Positions 48,091 to 61,233 of a DNA stretch of 64,000 nucleotides are shown piece after piece. The notes under the pieces were generated by a model, which saw nothing but the letters and a program-made list of their open reading frames with translations, did not search any database and had not been told where the DNA came from. This stretch comes from Spodoptera frugiperda (taxonomy: Eukaryota; Arthropoda; Insecta; Lepidoptera; Noctuidae), in the NCBI RefSeq assembly GCF_023101765.2, contig NC_064213.1, positions 4,960,001-5,024,000 of the forward strand, written 5' to 3'. The position numbers and the translations under genes are program-made. Position 1 is the first letter of the stretch. Every line of letters starts with the position of its first letter.

Positions 48091-49790
48091 AATATATATT
48101 AAGTAAGTATAGAAGTAAAGATATAGAAGTATAGATAATAAAGATATCTATAATATCAACAACATACAAAGAACTTTAATAAACTTTCAATAAACACAAC
48201 CCGAAAATTAACCAAATAACGGAAAATATTTAAATTTTGACAGCTGTCATCTCGTATCACACTTCTGTCACTTCGGGACTAAACGGCCGCAAATTGGGGC
48301 GCGTTTTGTTTTTGCTTAATCAATTTTTGACTGTCCCGTCGTAATTTGGGAAATTCAATCGACCTGACGAGAGATCATTGGTCTGCGATTAATTCCCATC
48401 AATTTTGCCCATGAATCTCATTATTTTGAATTGGTTGAAATTATGTCATAATAATGATAAGAAAAAAAGATTTTTTGTATTTATAGTTTTTTTATAATGT
48501 ATCCCACTCTAATATTTTTTCTACGTAAGTACATTTCTTATTTTTATAAAACACTTACATTACAATGTAGACACACGACGAAAACCTCTATGGGCTTATC
48601 TGTGTGAATCTGTGTGTGAAGATACACGCCAATACAAAATACTGTTTCAAGTTTTACGTTTTACTAGACTATTTTATTTTCTTTACAGAATTTAGTAATT
48701 ACTCCATCAAATTGGAATAAATGAGCGATATAAGTAATATTATTCCGTTAAAACAGGCATTCGCCGTAATGGCCCCCAATAACATGGAACATTATTTACC
48801 AATTAACCGCAAGGTAACTAGTTCGTAATTGGTCCCAGAAGAGCGGAGTGAACACACAAATTACCCTACTCCTACTTTTTATATGGTTACGAAACACCGT
48901 ACGAAGCTCATCCAGTTGCCCTATATTTATGACCTCATCAACTAATGATTTAGCCTTTCAATGTACTTACATATTTGAAAATTTCCTCGTGATTTTCCTA
49001 ATGGACATCACGCTGTACATAATTTTTATGCCGCCATAATAAATTAATGAATGCGGCCACTATAAAAGCACCAAAAATAAAATTAAGCAACAATTTCATT
49101 CCGACGAACATGGACGCTACTTAGCTAATGACCTTTTAATATAACAAGAAGTTAACTATCACGTATTACCTTGGAGGCGCTAGATAAATAATACTATAGA
49201 GAGATAATCGATTTTTATTCCAAGAACTTATAAGTAATGCATGTCGATTCAAAATGCAATACTTTATAGCTAAGCAACAAGGTGAAATAGTCACAATTGC
49301 CTTGACAAACAAGTCACCTAATTGCTTCTCTGAATCCCAAAAATTCTCGCAAGACCTAGGTCGCGTAGCACTTAGACCATCAAATTTGACCCTGATGAAT
49401 CAAGACTCGCAGAAATATGAGTCTGAGTCAGTTGTGCTATTACTCCCAACTCCTAACTAACAGGTTATAACCGTAATGTTTCTCCGAGAATCTTTGCTGT
49501 GACATTGATGTATCTACTTCATCTCCTGTTCGTCGGGATATAAAATTATTTTCTCGGAACGTGGATGATTATAATCCTATCAAATCCAGTAAACAATATT
49601 GGACGGATATTTTCTACTCACGATTGATGACTATGTAATTTGGTTTCGTAATATTCGCAGAAGGCGTTTAGGATGCATTTTAATATTGTAAGGATGATGT
49701 CATTTTGTAATCGGATGTGTTTTGAATATTCATTTCGAATGAGATTCATACTTTTATCCTTTTGAGTGATTTTTTTAGTTTTAAAAAAAA

Positions 49791-49976
49791 AACGTTGCCC
49801 CACACTTGGCTTTTCTCCTGTATCGTGGGTGCGTTTACAAACATACAATTTCACATGCACATGACACCCAGACCCGAAACAACAATTTGTGGATCACACA
49901 AAGAGTTGCTCCGTGCAGGAATCGAAACCGCTACACGTTGCGCAATTGCCAGTTGCCTAGCCACCGCGCCAATCAG
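49791..49976 (-). mobile_element. tRNA-derived SINE, family 1
   Basis: A full reverse copy from cgttgccccacacttggc to ccaccgcgccaatcag. Short frames on both strands here are by-products of the element. Confidence 0.8.
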
Positions 49977-50596
49977 TTATGTTATGCATTTGTAATCCGC
50001 TATAATGGGCCATTCGTTTTCACAATTTATTTGAAGTGAGAATGTTATTAATGTGACACACGTTAGGCCAAAGACCTCACGTGGACTATACTAATTAAGA
50101 CCCAGATTATATGCTTGATATACTCTTAATATCATTAACAGAACAGTGAAAGAGTTCCGGTTGAATCAATCTTCTAAGAGCAACGTCCTAAGTAAAAAAT
50201 ACGCCTTCACATTTAGTGACAGCGACCATTTAATACCGGAATAATTTATTAATTTGTCTCTGTTTTCCCCTAATTACATGCTACTAATATTTAAATTTAA
50301 AACACGTACAATTTATAGCGTACTTCGATCGAAGCTTAACTCGAAAATAAACATAATTAAGACTAATAGACTGCATACAAGATAGTCGGTCGATAAGGCA
50401 CCTGTTTTACTGTCGAACCCGAGACCAAGGGCTATTAACTAATTTGATAGCTGCACCTGTTCGTGTCAATAACCAGGGAGGTAGCTATTATAAAATTACT
50501 TAGTCTTAAAAAGTCGATTAAAAAGGTAGTACAGTCTAGTCGCTTGAATTTGATGCGTTAGTTAAATCGATATATAGTTAAGTGGTAAAATATTTT

Positions 50597-50665
50597 GACT
50601 GAGCAACCTGCGACGCAACGTGTGGTAGGTTCGATTCCCACAAGGAACAACTCTTTGTATGATGT
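50597..50665 (+). mobile_element. tRNA-derived SINE, family 1 (head only)
   Basis: Only the tRNA-like half is left: gagcaacctgcgacgcaac, then the B-box ggttcgattccc and aacaactctttgtatgat. Confidence 0.65.
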
Positions 50666-50982
50666 GTAAGATGAGTTGACTTGCGTGATAGAATATAGAT
50701 AGTAGACGGGCGAAGAAGCTGGCAAAAAATACTTTTAATATACTATAAGAATTTTTATTAAGAACTAAGTAAAAAATACTAGTAAGTAAATAATAACTGA
50801 GGACAATAATTTGATTAACTCTGCTTTGAAGTGACACAATTATATGATACAAATAAGGAAGTAATTTATTTGATAATGCTATTCTTACTACATATTTCAA
50901 ATCTCACGTAGCAATGCATTATTGATAAAGCGATTGTTTAAGTAGTTACTTACCTACCTTTACGTAAAGTACATATAGCGCG

Positions 50983-51060
50983 TCATTGTATAGCGGCGTT
51001 AAGTGTCGTAATGTGCACCTCTGCCTATCCTTTCGGGGTTAAAAGGCGTGACGTTGCATC
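50983..51060 (+). mobile_element. SINE family 2 (fragment)
   Basis: The 3' body only (cattgtatagcggcg ... taatgtgcacctctgcc ... aaaaggcgtgacgttgcatc). It is joined without a gap to a Helitron-like fragment. Confidence 0.7.
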
Positions 51061-51188
51061 ACGTTGAAACTACTGAACGGATTTTGATGAAATTTGATAT
51101 AGTACAAACAGTATTTAAAGCTGACTTGGGTTATAGAATACTTTTTATCCCACGGGAACGCGAGCGAAGCCGTTGGCAAAAACTAGTT
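51061..51188 (+). mobile_element. Helitron-like moth repeat with CTAGT end
   Basis: Starts acgttgaaactactgaacgg and ends gcgaagccgttggcaaaaac followed by tagt. It sits directly between a SINE fragment and the candidate exon at 51231. Confidence 0.55.
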
Positions 51189-51230
51189 TCCTATAAAAGC
51201 AAAAAATGTGCGTGTTCTATCTTGCGTTAG

Positions 51231-51394
51231 AGAACGCACCCATCTACCGAGCATGTACTATAGTATCGAAGGTGCGTCGGCGCTCGACGGACGAACCAAT
51301 TTATCAGACACACTTCCACGAACAAACTATCCGAACCACATTTGTTCACAGAAACCAACCAGTATACGCTGACCCACGTCGTCGCTACCATTAA
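51231..51394 (+). CDS. Candidate terminal exon, product unknown
   Basis: A frame reading NAPIYRACTIVSKV, then RRRSTDEPIYQTHFH and VYADPRRRYH ends at TAA (51392-51394). It follows an acceptor-like ctatcttgcgttag. Base composition is richer in G and C than the surroundings. I see no recognisable domain, no upstream exon and no AATAAA nearby, so it could be a chance frame. Confidence 0.2.
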
Positions 51395-51835
51395 ACTAAC
51401 ATGCAAACAAATTACTTTGAATTTTTAAAACGTCAGGGCTCAAGGTGAATTAGTCAGTGGATAATAGGTGGGTATGTTCGGAAAGTAATGACGTAATAGC
51501 CCAGTTTAAGTTACATGTTTAGTTTTTTTGTAAAGAATCTTAATGAACGAATTTTGAATTGCCTCAGAGGCACTTTTTTTCTTAATGATGTGGCAACAAT
51601 GTGTTAAGTTTTTATACGGTTCCATCCATGATGGTTATTCCTGATAAGCTGCTTGAATTTCCGATGGGTCTTTAAATAATGCTTAACAGGTTTTATTTGC
51701 TTTTGGAGTAATTTTAACTATCTAATGATACGACGCTAAATAGTAGTATGTTGTTTCATGAGGATGTTTGTAAAATATTGTTATAATTTTTGCCATGTCA
51801 AAAAAATGAAGGCTTATAAAGGTAAGCGTCCACAG

Positions 51836-51935
51836 GCTCGCATCGTACTCATCGCACGCATCGTACACATTCCGTATGACGTCATCAGTACGCATTGCAT
51901 GTAGGCATTGCCGATGATGCGATCGGTATGAGTTT
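51836..51935. repeat. Patch of repeated GCATCGTAC-type words
   Basis: ctcgcatcgtactcatcgca, cgcatcgtacac, cagtacgcattgcatg and gatgatgcgatcggtatgag form partly inverted repeats. It looks like a decayed MITE end; the boundaries are uncertain. Confidence 0.4.
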
Positions 51936-53127
51936 CTATACAAGACAAACTAAAATCCGTTACGTCCGTCAACACACAAATAAAAAAAAAAACCTTAAAA
52001 AACAAAACAAAAACGTCTAATAATTCCATGAAAAGTAACTATAATCGAATTTATTCTAAATTCAAATCATGTTTCGTCTATGAAATAACGATATTGGCCC
52101 AGTAGGTGGCCAGTCGACCACTTACCACGTACTCAATTTTGTTTTTAATACAGCTGTGTTACTGTGGTCAGTAATTAGGTAAACAGCAGGTGAATGATGT
52201 GAGTCATGATCTGAATATTAAAAAAGTTCTAAAATGGGTTTTAGATCCTTCTTTTAAAAGGTCTGAAAGTCTTGGTCTTATATACAACCATGGAAACACC
52301 GGAACACTGAAGTCCGGCGCGTCCCAAGGACATGAATGACTGTCTTGGATCCCGCAACGAAATAAATCAGAAGATATTATTAGAGGAGAAGAAAAAGAAA
52401 ACTATCGTTTTCTTTCTATCTCTATTCTCTATTCTATCGTTTTCTATCTACATAATTATAATATGTATTTTGTAGTTACCTACTATTAAAATTAAAATGG
52501 AAAATGATAATTCCTCTAATGTTTTATAACCACTGCATTACCTTCCGACTAAAATAAACAGTAATATAAACGTTTTATTTGCCACCTCTGACATTGATTT
52601 GCATTGCAAAAACTATTATTTATTTTACAATATGCATTTAAATGGTCATAAAATACAGTTTCCTTAAAAAATACAGAAAAAACCATTGTATTTTGACGTA
52701 CAAACGCAGCACATAGAGTTACCCTAAACTGTGAAAAATCTTTAATGGAATTTGAATTTAATTATCAAACAGTAAAAGTTGAAAATGTATTGAAGGGAAT
52801 TGGACAAATTGAGGTAGGTAGAAACGATGGCCTCTGTACAATAGTACAGTCAAGTCGTGCGACACAAATCGTTGGTTCAAAGGGACCTTTTCCTATGTCC
52901 GCAAATAGCGACTAGGAACTTTTTACATTCACTGGTTCATCAAGGAAACATTTCTTTTATGTGTACTGCAAAATTGAGAATGAATAAGGTAAACGGAATC
53001 GAATTAAATTATCTGGAAATGTACGCAACGACATACCTTACATATTATAACAGAACTAATGTTATAGTAACTTAGATACTAATAATATGTCTGATTTCCT
53101 ACCAAAACCAGGTAAAAAAATCGTATC

Positions 53128-53312
53128 GCCTTTTATCCCAGAAGGGGTAGACAGAGGTGCACATTACGGCACGTAATGTACGTACTACTAAGAAACTTTT
53201 GATAAACCAAAAACAGCCCAGCAATACTTAGCCCGAACCGGGGTTCAAACTATTAGACTCATGCGAGACAGTCGCATTTGCGACCAGTCAACCAATGAGG
53301 CAGTCAGAAAAG
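53128..53312 (-). mobile_element. SINE family 2, with tRNA-like head but missing middle
   Basis: Read on the minus strand, a tRNA-like head with ggttgactggtcgc and the B-box-like ttgaaccccggttc leads into tattgctgggctg. The 3' body (acgtgccgtaatgtgcacc) follows. An internal stretch of the consensus body appears deleted. Confidence 0.7.
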
Positions 53313-54432
53313 TAGGAAAAAAGTACTATCTACAATTCTACACAAATCTCTACAAACTTTTCCAGTCACCATAATTGTAGAAATTATAACAAGTATGGCC
53401 GCTATAGTACATGAGCCTCATAATCAGCCCACTTAGCCTTACCACGTGTACTTCCACAGTTGTTCGGTATGCGTCACGAAGGCCTGATTAAGCCCTTAAC
53501 CCTTACGTGATTGACGTAATTTGAGCAAGCATTTGACGTCAAATTACCATTATCTAACGACATTTCTGTGCCTACTTCAATATAGTTTTTCCCTCTAAAT
53601 GTAGTTTGGGAGTTGGTTTGTTATCTTTATTTGCATATACGTACGTAGGAGTACATGTATGTAATGGTTGTGTGTGTAGTATATTGTAACTTATATTTTA
53701 ACAGTTAATTTATCCTTTTACATTTGTAGGTGTGAAATATTATGTTAAAGTTCATGGTTGTTTAATTTTTGTACACAGGCATTCGTACTTATTTTTCGCC
53801 AGTTAATATATGAGTCTTATTAGAATTTTACGGTAACAAGTGGAGTATTTTAAGTCAAATAAACAGGATATATCAAAAACTTATATAACAAAGACCAGGA
53901 TATGATATAAGACATAGAATATATCAAAGAATTAAAAGAATCTAGTCTTCATTGAATCGTAAAATAAACATCTATGTTGCTTTGTACTAACCAAAACTGA
54001 ATTAAAGAAAACTACAATACGCGTGTATTACATATTACGTTACATAGAGCATATTTTAACCGACTACAAAAAGGATGAGTTACTAAATTCAGCTAGAAGG
54101 TAGGTAGGTACCTATATTGACAAATTTTAGCTAGTAAGTATGACGCGTGAGTTATTGCTACCGTAGGTAACTGTGAACGGCAAAAGTGCTGAATATAAAT
54201 AACAGCTGGTGGGCGTTTTGTCAGCCGTGTTTCGCGGCTTTCAGACAAATTGAATGAATTACTTTATTACTTTCTTATACATAGTTTAGTTCACCGAAGG
54301 GAAATATCGCGAGGTCATTCACCATATACTAATCTGGTATAGGAATCATCATCTTTACTCAACATGTCTGTATATCGTTTAAAAAGTAATATAACCTCTT
54401 TTAGGTCCATTTCCAGAGAAGGTAGATGTAAA

Positions 54433-54685
54433 ATAACTAAGCTGTGAAACAATGTGCCCGTTTCCAGTTATACTAAGCCTTGCACAGCTCTAGTATACGA
54501 TGTATCGATAGCAGGGAAACCACCCATCGCATACATTCATAGCACGCATTTTTTCATATTAAAAACATGCTTATCTGAGTACGTTTCCACTAGTGCTAAG
54601 CTATGTGTACCAATGAATATGATTGGTGGAAATCAAGCACATCCACAGCAACATAGCATAACACATCTCTGGTAGAAAAGAACCC
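54433..54685 (+). mobile_element. MITE, CCACCAGA family (5' truncated)
   Basis: Matches the 3' two-thirds of the element at 39967: cgtttcca, atagcacgcat, aatatgattggtgga, catccacagcaacatagc. It ends aaccc followed by TAA. The open frame within it is not a gene. Confidence 0.6.
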
Positions 54686-56072
54686 TAATCACTTATTCTT
54701 CAGCTTATCAGTTACTTTAGATGCAATAAGATAAAAGGTAAAAATAAATAAATATAAAGATTATAGTTTAACTAAGCACTGAAGGAAGGTATAACCAGAC
54801 CAAATCCAGTATTTTACGAGGGTATGATTTAACCTCTATAAGGAGACCGTCATAAATCAGTCGTATTACTATGAAATTCATATTTATTACCTAATTGAAT
54901 CCTCTGCCTAGCTACCTACGTACCGGCTGTTGTAGTCGTCGTAGATTACTCCTAAATCAAAACCCTAAAATGCCAACTAAATACTTAGGTACCCTTTCTC
55001 TAAGATTTACTCATTATTAGGTAAAGATAATTTATGTTTGTCCTTTCAAAAGTAAGAAGAATAGGTAATAACTTTAAACAGCATTCAAATAAGTCTAAAC
55101 TTACTTACAAAACTGCGTAAAACCGTGTAGAAGTTGAAACGTACCTGAAACCAAACAATAAAAGCTTATAAAACACGTATAAATAGGTCGATAGAGTTCA
55201 AAATCCAATACCATTAGAAATTTAGAACCCATTTTCCTCTTGTGTGTGAAATATGAATAAACAAACCTTCAGCCAACCCCTGACTGGGTCAAGAAGAATA
55301 TGAAACCGCACGACAATAGGGAATTCCTAACACCCATCTCCGTCACCGTATAAAGTGGTTTCAAAGGAAAGTGCCTTTGTTTTGATAAATAACACTTTCA
55401 AACACCAATATTGATAGAACTGGAGTGTAATTTTAACGCCGAAATTACAATAAATTTTACAAAAATATTAAATTTTCGTGTTTACTTTAAAAAAAAACAA
55501 TCAAGGAATATAATTGTGAATTCCACAGATAAAATACAAAACTTACGTTGTTTTTGTTAAAGTTCTATTTTCAAATTCAAATAAAAAACACAACTTCAAA
55601 TTAAAGAATCATAATATTTTCGGCCATTGATACTGCCAACACAATAGCCACTGTTGCTGGTGTAGAAAAAAAAATAACAATAACACAAAAAAGGAATCAC
55701 CACAGATTAAAAAAGTGTTTCTCTATGAAGTCAGTGTCCTCGAATTTTTTGTCATGACATTGCTATGTATGTGTAACTACTCTTTGGAACGAACCAGTCC
55801 AATTTGCATTGGCTGGTGATTCATATTGCCGATAATACGAACGCGTTACCATAGCCACAACATACGTTGTCGTTGACTAATGTTAAACTCGTTTGTCATA
55901 ATAAATGCATCATTGCATGTTGTTATCAGATGCATTGACAATTTGTGAGAACGCGTTAAAGGAAAAAAACGGTCTTAATAAAACCTACTTGTAACGCGTA
56001 TGGTGATGGTAGTGAAGTGTACATTTTATTCCCACCCCTACTCTTCTATTTTTTAAGGAATATTTTCTTTAT

Positions 56073-56150
56073 GCAAACGAGCAGACGGGTCACCTAATGG
56101 TAAGCTATCAGCGCCGCCCGTGCACACCTGCGACACCAGAGGAGTCACAG
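56073..56150 (+). mobile_element. GC-rich interspersed repeat, family 3 (5' fragment)
   Basis: Contains gagcagacgggtcacctaat and cagcgccgcccgtgcacacc. It is followed immediately by half of a 118-bp MITE (56159-56202). Confidence 0.65.
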
Positions 56151-56158
56151 TTACGATT

Positions 56159-56202
56159 TTTTTCGAAAACAATTACTAAATGACTCTGGGTATGGCGGAT
56201 AA
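56159..56202. mobile_element. 118-bp-family MITE (half copy)
   Basis: Only one half remains: tcgaaaacaattactaaatg followed by actctgggtatggcgg. The other half is absent. Confidence 0.55.
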
Positions 56203-58828
56203 TAATGGACTATCGCAGACTATTGATCATAATAATTACTTTTAAATGAAACAGAATTAGTATATTCATCATGCTAGAACAACATGAACAAAATAACAAA
56301 CATTACTCATTTTAATTTCCCTAATATTAGGCACACACAATATAATCAGTCGTAAAGTAGACTAGCAAAACGCTTTGTAAACAAGTATCGAACGAGCGAA
56401 GCACATAATACCATTAATTCAGCCTAATTAGTGGAAACCATACATTACATTGCAAACGGATGATTAAACCCGCTTTAACTAATCCAGCTTTTGCACTCTA
56501 TTTCTCATAAAATTATAAAACCACAAAATGAAGTGAATAAAACGAATTTGAAAATCCATTTCGCTTTTTGATTGCGGTTGTATTTTTTTTTATTGGCATT
56601 ATGATCGTAAAATTATTATAGTCTGTGGGCTAAGGCTAGTTTTTAATCTATGGTTATAATGGCGGCCTTTTTTGAATAAATTAAACCAGTTAGTTATGTA
56701 TCGAAAGTGTTTTCGTGCCTGCTTTCAAGTGCTCAAAAGGTCATACTCGAAGGTGTATAATAATAATATAGTGCTTGAGAAAGGTAATCCACATTTTCGA
56801 TTTGATTTTTAAATTAGGTTATTCAAATTACGCAAATTTGAAATTTTCCCAAACCAATGTGTACCAAATGTTTAAAAATCGATTAATAGTGTTTTAATTT
56901 ATTTAGATTTCAAAGTAAATCGCAACAAACATAGATTTAGGTACTTAAATACATTTATACATCTATATAAATCTCATATTAATACTACAATGAAATGGCG
57001 CTGATCAGGTGATACGTCTGCTCATTTGCACCCTAATCCATAAAAAACAATGAAAGTAGGAGTAACAGAATAAGAAAGACAACAACTTAATTACGTCTAT
57101 TTAAACACATATCCTAGGGAAACCTACACATTACGCAGCCAACCTAGGTTTATTCGTACCTAATTTTGTCACCGAACCTGCCCATGTACCTACGTAATTA
57201 ACGTGTGTGGGTGTAATTACTGATTACAGACACATAAATCATTTTATCTTCGACCCTGGGACACCGCAATTTCGAAAGTGAGATTAACAACCGACAAGAG
57301 CGATTAGCCAAATTTTGTTTACGAATCTGTCATAATATTTTACTTTTGTTACTACCTACTTTTAAAAACAATTATTTTTTTTAAAGGGAACTGCCTTCAC
57401 TTTCTTTGCCGTCTCCATTTTTTAAGTCAGGTAAAACCTTCTCAGTCTCTCCTCAGTCTGAAAAATACTACGCATTAAAATCAGTTCAGTCAATCGCAAG
57501 ATAATCGGGCACAAACATACATACAGGGCAAACTGAGAAGCTCCTTCTTTGAAGGCAATAAAAAATAGGTATTAATAAAGACTTTTTGACATACAGAGCA
57601 ACGAAATCTCGTTAGGACTCGGAAAAGACCTTGACCTAACAATATAAAGGCCATAATTCATACTTTTGACACAACTAACGTTGAAAAATAAGTCTATTAG
57701 TTTACTATACTTGTTTCGAAGCTAGACTGGAAAAAACAGCGCTAAATCATAATAAAACGTCTAAGAACGTCACATTAATAGTAAAGAATTCCCGCTGTGC
57801 GACCGCTACTAAGTCATGGAGCACAGATACAGTTACTAGCCAAGACATAGTGGATTTATAAGTGTAAAAAATAATCTAGAATGCAGATAATATTGTGTAA
57901 ACTGAATCAATATCGTGGCGCCGTATCTGAACAGCTCAAATGATCTTATCGTAATGTGTAACGTACGTAGTACAAGAGGTATTTTTGTAAAAACAACAAA
58001 GACTGGCAGAAAAAGTACCGTTTTAAGTGTATATAATATTGAAAGTGAAAAGTATACCTACCTATTATAAGTATATTTTAAAGAAGTAACCTAGTACTTC
58101 CATAACATTTATTTATTGTCTCGATAAGTATAAGTTATCGATTGAAGATGAATGCCATTACAGTTATTACACGATTAAATATGATAAATATATTGTTGAT
58201 CCGATCCAATCTACAAAAGTAGGCATTAAAACACAAAAAGCATAAATAAAATAATATTGTAATAAGGATATCGCGCATAGTTTTATCAAAATCCTTATAA
58301 AATATGTAACATTCGTATCTTCGAGCAAATTGAATCGCCTTAGCACTATTTACAGAGTTATTTATTCGGACCTTACGACAAGTAATCCTAGTTTGTGTCG
58401 GTATCGGGGATTTTCGAATTTCCATAAGCAGTATTTTTTCCTTTCGCACCGAATTCTGATATATCTACCTCGCTTTTTCCTTGAAAATGTGAAGGTTTTT
58501 TCTTCTGATAGAAAATGTTGCTACATTTCCACGAAGATTGCGCGAATCAAATGAAAACATGATGGAAATCTGTTCTGTTAATTTTGGACCCGTTTTTGTT
58601 AAAGGTTTTTGTTGAACTAATAGGAAAGATCCTTCCTGCCTATTCAAACAAGATTTTATGAAACAATCATACCGGCACTACGGCCTGGTAGCTACGTAGT
58701 TTTAATTAATTCAATTTATTTGCCTGTTATTTTACTTTGGTCAGTTTACCACTATTCTGTAACTACTGATATCATACGAAATAGAAACAAATTATATTGC
58801 AGAGTTCTGTAGCAATATTCTCACCATC

Positions 58829-58957
58829 TATTACATGCTACTTATAACACAAATGGTGAAAAGTGGGTACGTACGAGTACATTGTATAGCGGCATTGCGT
58901 GCCGTAATGTGCACCTCTGCCTACCCCTTCGAGGATAAAAGGCGTGAAGTTGCATAT
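58829..58957 (+). mobile_element. SINE family 2 (3' part)
   Basis: Contains acttataacacaaatggtg, ttgtatagcggcattgcg, gtgcacctctgcctacccc and aaaaggcgtgaagttgcat. Confidence 0.7.
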
Positions 58958-60570
58958 ATTTCAGACAATTTTCGATTCTTGTTTTAATCAAAACATCGCT
59001 TGCGAAACATTCCCTTAATTTATTCTACAGTCATGTCATGAAGTATATGACAGCGATCCAAAGAGTACTCTACGAACATGAATGCATTTACTTTATATAC
59101 TTCATCGTTACATACGATACCCTTGAGAAATAGTGAGAAATGTTGCCACAGTATGGGACTCTGATATCTGCACCGAGATGGTTAATAAATCAAATGCAGG
59201 GAGAGTTATCGAGCGTCCGCATCGATACATAGCATGAATTTATTGCACCAACTTGTTTTACTGTTCGAGTAAAAGAAACTGGTAAATTAAGAGTTATTCC
59301 GACGCCTCTCGAGTATTTATAATCTGAAAATAAATTGCTCAAAGACATCTTTATGGATAAGAAGAAAATGTAAATATGATTCGCTTGATGTTTAATCAGA
59401 ATGACGAAGTTCTGTGAAGAATTTCTGTTAAAGAAGCAAAAAGGTTGTGTTCTTAATTCAAATTTAAATTTTTAGCTATTTAATGTTTCGTTTCTTTTTA
59501 TGTCGTGAAAGGTGCAAATTGCTAAATTCGATTTATAAACATGATGTTTTTTTTTTATTCTAATAAATAAGGTTACATTTAAAATATTTAGTGCCTTCAA
59601 TAAGGTAGGTATACATATAGATATACCCTTAGAATGAAAGTGACTTAACTGTAACATTAGATTTTATCATAAACTGGCATTATAAAATATACTCTACAAC
59701 CAAACCACTAATCCATAAATCTAGTAAATATCAATCGTATATCATAGAATACGGAAGAGATACTAAAATGTATTCAATACCAAATATAATTTTTTGAGAC
59801 ATTCTGGCTCATTTCCCACAACTTGCAGTTTTTGCGGTCACTTTCATTCTAAGGGTGCGATATGATGTTGTATAATAAATTATGCGAAGTACACAATGAA
59901 TATGACGGAATGATCTGGTTTGACGTCGTGATGGTTGTGTCGCGGTTGTTCGCACAGAATGTGGGGCGGCTGCGAGGCTGCGACGCACTCCTTCAGATGA
60001 CGAGGGTCGTCACAGCTTTCATTCTGTGCCGCTGCGGTACGGCCGCGGTAGGGCTGCCAACTTTAATAATGTTATGAATGAAATGTTACTTGGAAATTGT
60101 GTTCTCAATGTTGACAGGCATTATCTGTGTTTATTTATTTCCATACGGCTACTGAATTGTGGTTTGAGTGAGATTTTATGATTTAATTAGATTTGTGGGT
60201 CATTTTAACAAACGTAATATTTGTTGTGATTAGATATTTTTTTAATATCTAAGGTATCATCATTTTAGTGCTTAGGTTTCGTATGACTAAACCAAGAAAT
60301 GTCAAGAATTTTTTATTTATAGGACACAAAAACCAGGACACAGACCTCATAAGATGCAAACATATTTTAAAACACTACAGCAAATAAATAAAAACATTTT
60401 CCCTTTCCATACAATATTCAAACCACGTAAAAATACACCACGATTCCGCGTAAAACGTTGCAATCGTTCAACCACGAACGAAATCGTGTCATACAAACAT
60501 AACCCTCAAACGGCCAAGAGTACAAGAACAAAACACGACACATTTCACAGTTGAACAGTTCGTCTCAACC

Positions 60571-60795
60571 CTAAAACGCCGGGTGGTCTTTGGTTACGTA
60601 ATCGTCACCGCTGCGGGCCATTGGGACTCTTAACTTCAACTTGACATGGCCTATTTCTGTGGAATTTGACATCTTTGCCAGTTCCAACAGTGTTTCTAAG
60701 TGTTTGACGGACAGAACAGCAGTTTGGAGTGGGACTTCGGTAAGATTGTTTGATAACATGCTGTAGGTATAGACTCGACGACGGACTCGGCAAAA
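60571..60795 (-). CDS. Candidate terminal exon or short ORF, product unknown
   Basis: About 75 open codons: RVRRRVYTYS, an ATG at 60759, then LSNNLTEVPLQTAVLSV, KHLETLLELAKMSNS, KLKLRVPMARSGDDYV and TKDHPAF before TAG. An acceptor-like tatacctacag ends one base before the ATG. On the same strand an AATAAA lies at 60317-60312, which would give a 3' UTR of about 250 bases. It could be the last exon of an upstream gene or a 62-residue protein. I do not recognise the sequence. Confidence 0.3.
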   Translation of the reverse strand, partial: FCRVRRRVYTYSMLSNNLTEVPLQTAVLSVKHLETLLELAKMSNSTEIGHVKLKLRVPMARSGDDYVTKDHPAF

Positions 60796-60973
60796 TTAAA
60801 TGGAGGATAAATAAATAACTATTTAAAAAAAAGTTCATAGTATAAAGTTCTGTTGCGACGTGAAAGAAAGACAAATAATATACTACACGTTCGCAATATA
60901 ATGTTAGAAACATTTAAAACTATGAGCGTGCTTTTCCACCAGCAATATAACTAATACATATAAGAAACATTTA

Positions 60974-61233
60974 GGGTACTTTTCCACCAAAAATGTGCTA
61001 TGCTACGTTGCTGTGGATACGTTTGTGCGTCCACTAACCATATTCATTTGGAAACAGGTTCAAGTAAGATAATATGTTTTTTAAATGGAAAGATGCGTGC
61101 TATGATCGCATACTCGAGCTGCGCATCTTCCTCGTGCATATGGTGCTTTGCTACGCCTCGTCTTGATATCACATCTTACGCGCACCTACATAGCTTACTG
61201 TAGGTTAAAACGGTCACATAGTTTCACAGCTCA
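60974..61233 (-). mobile_element. MITE, CCACCAGA family (truncated)
   Basis: Reverse orientation: gggtacttttccaccaaaaa, cgttgctgtggatacg, aagatgcgtgctatg and ggtcacatagtttcacagct. TTA precedes the intact terminus. Short terminal scraps occur at 60928 and 12220. Confidence 0.6.

Larger units (their letters stand above)
40305..50982. other. Gene-poor region with SINEs and MITEs
   Basis: Beyond the listed elements I see no gene. GC-richer spots at 41000-41200 and 42200-42480 have frames on both strands without motifs. The segments 43100-44960, 45080-46030 and 48100-49780 hold nothing I can name. Confidence 0.5.
51395..60570. other. Gene-poor region
   Basis: AT-rich DNA with a few repeats. At 59900-60060 there is a compact GC-rich patch, open on both strands, that might be an exon but has no motif or clear splice pair. 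Frames at 58135-58554 are AT-rich and look like chance. Confidence 0.5.

Noticed and set aside
58135..58449. 104-codon minus-strand frame
   Set aside because: AT-rich composition, no domain, and no splice or start context; a frame of this length is expected by chance in 64 kb.
60605..60913. 102-codon minus-strand frame overlapping the candidate exon
   Set aside because: Its upstream half is AT-rich and the neighbouring frame has the more protein-like composition and the better acceptor.
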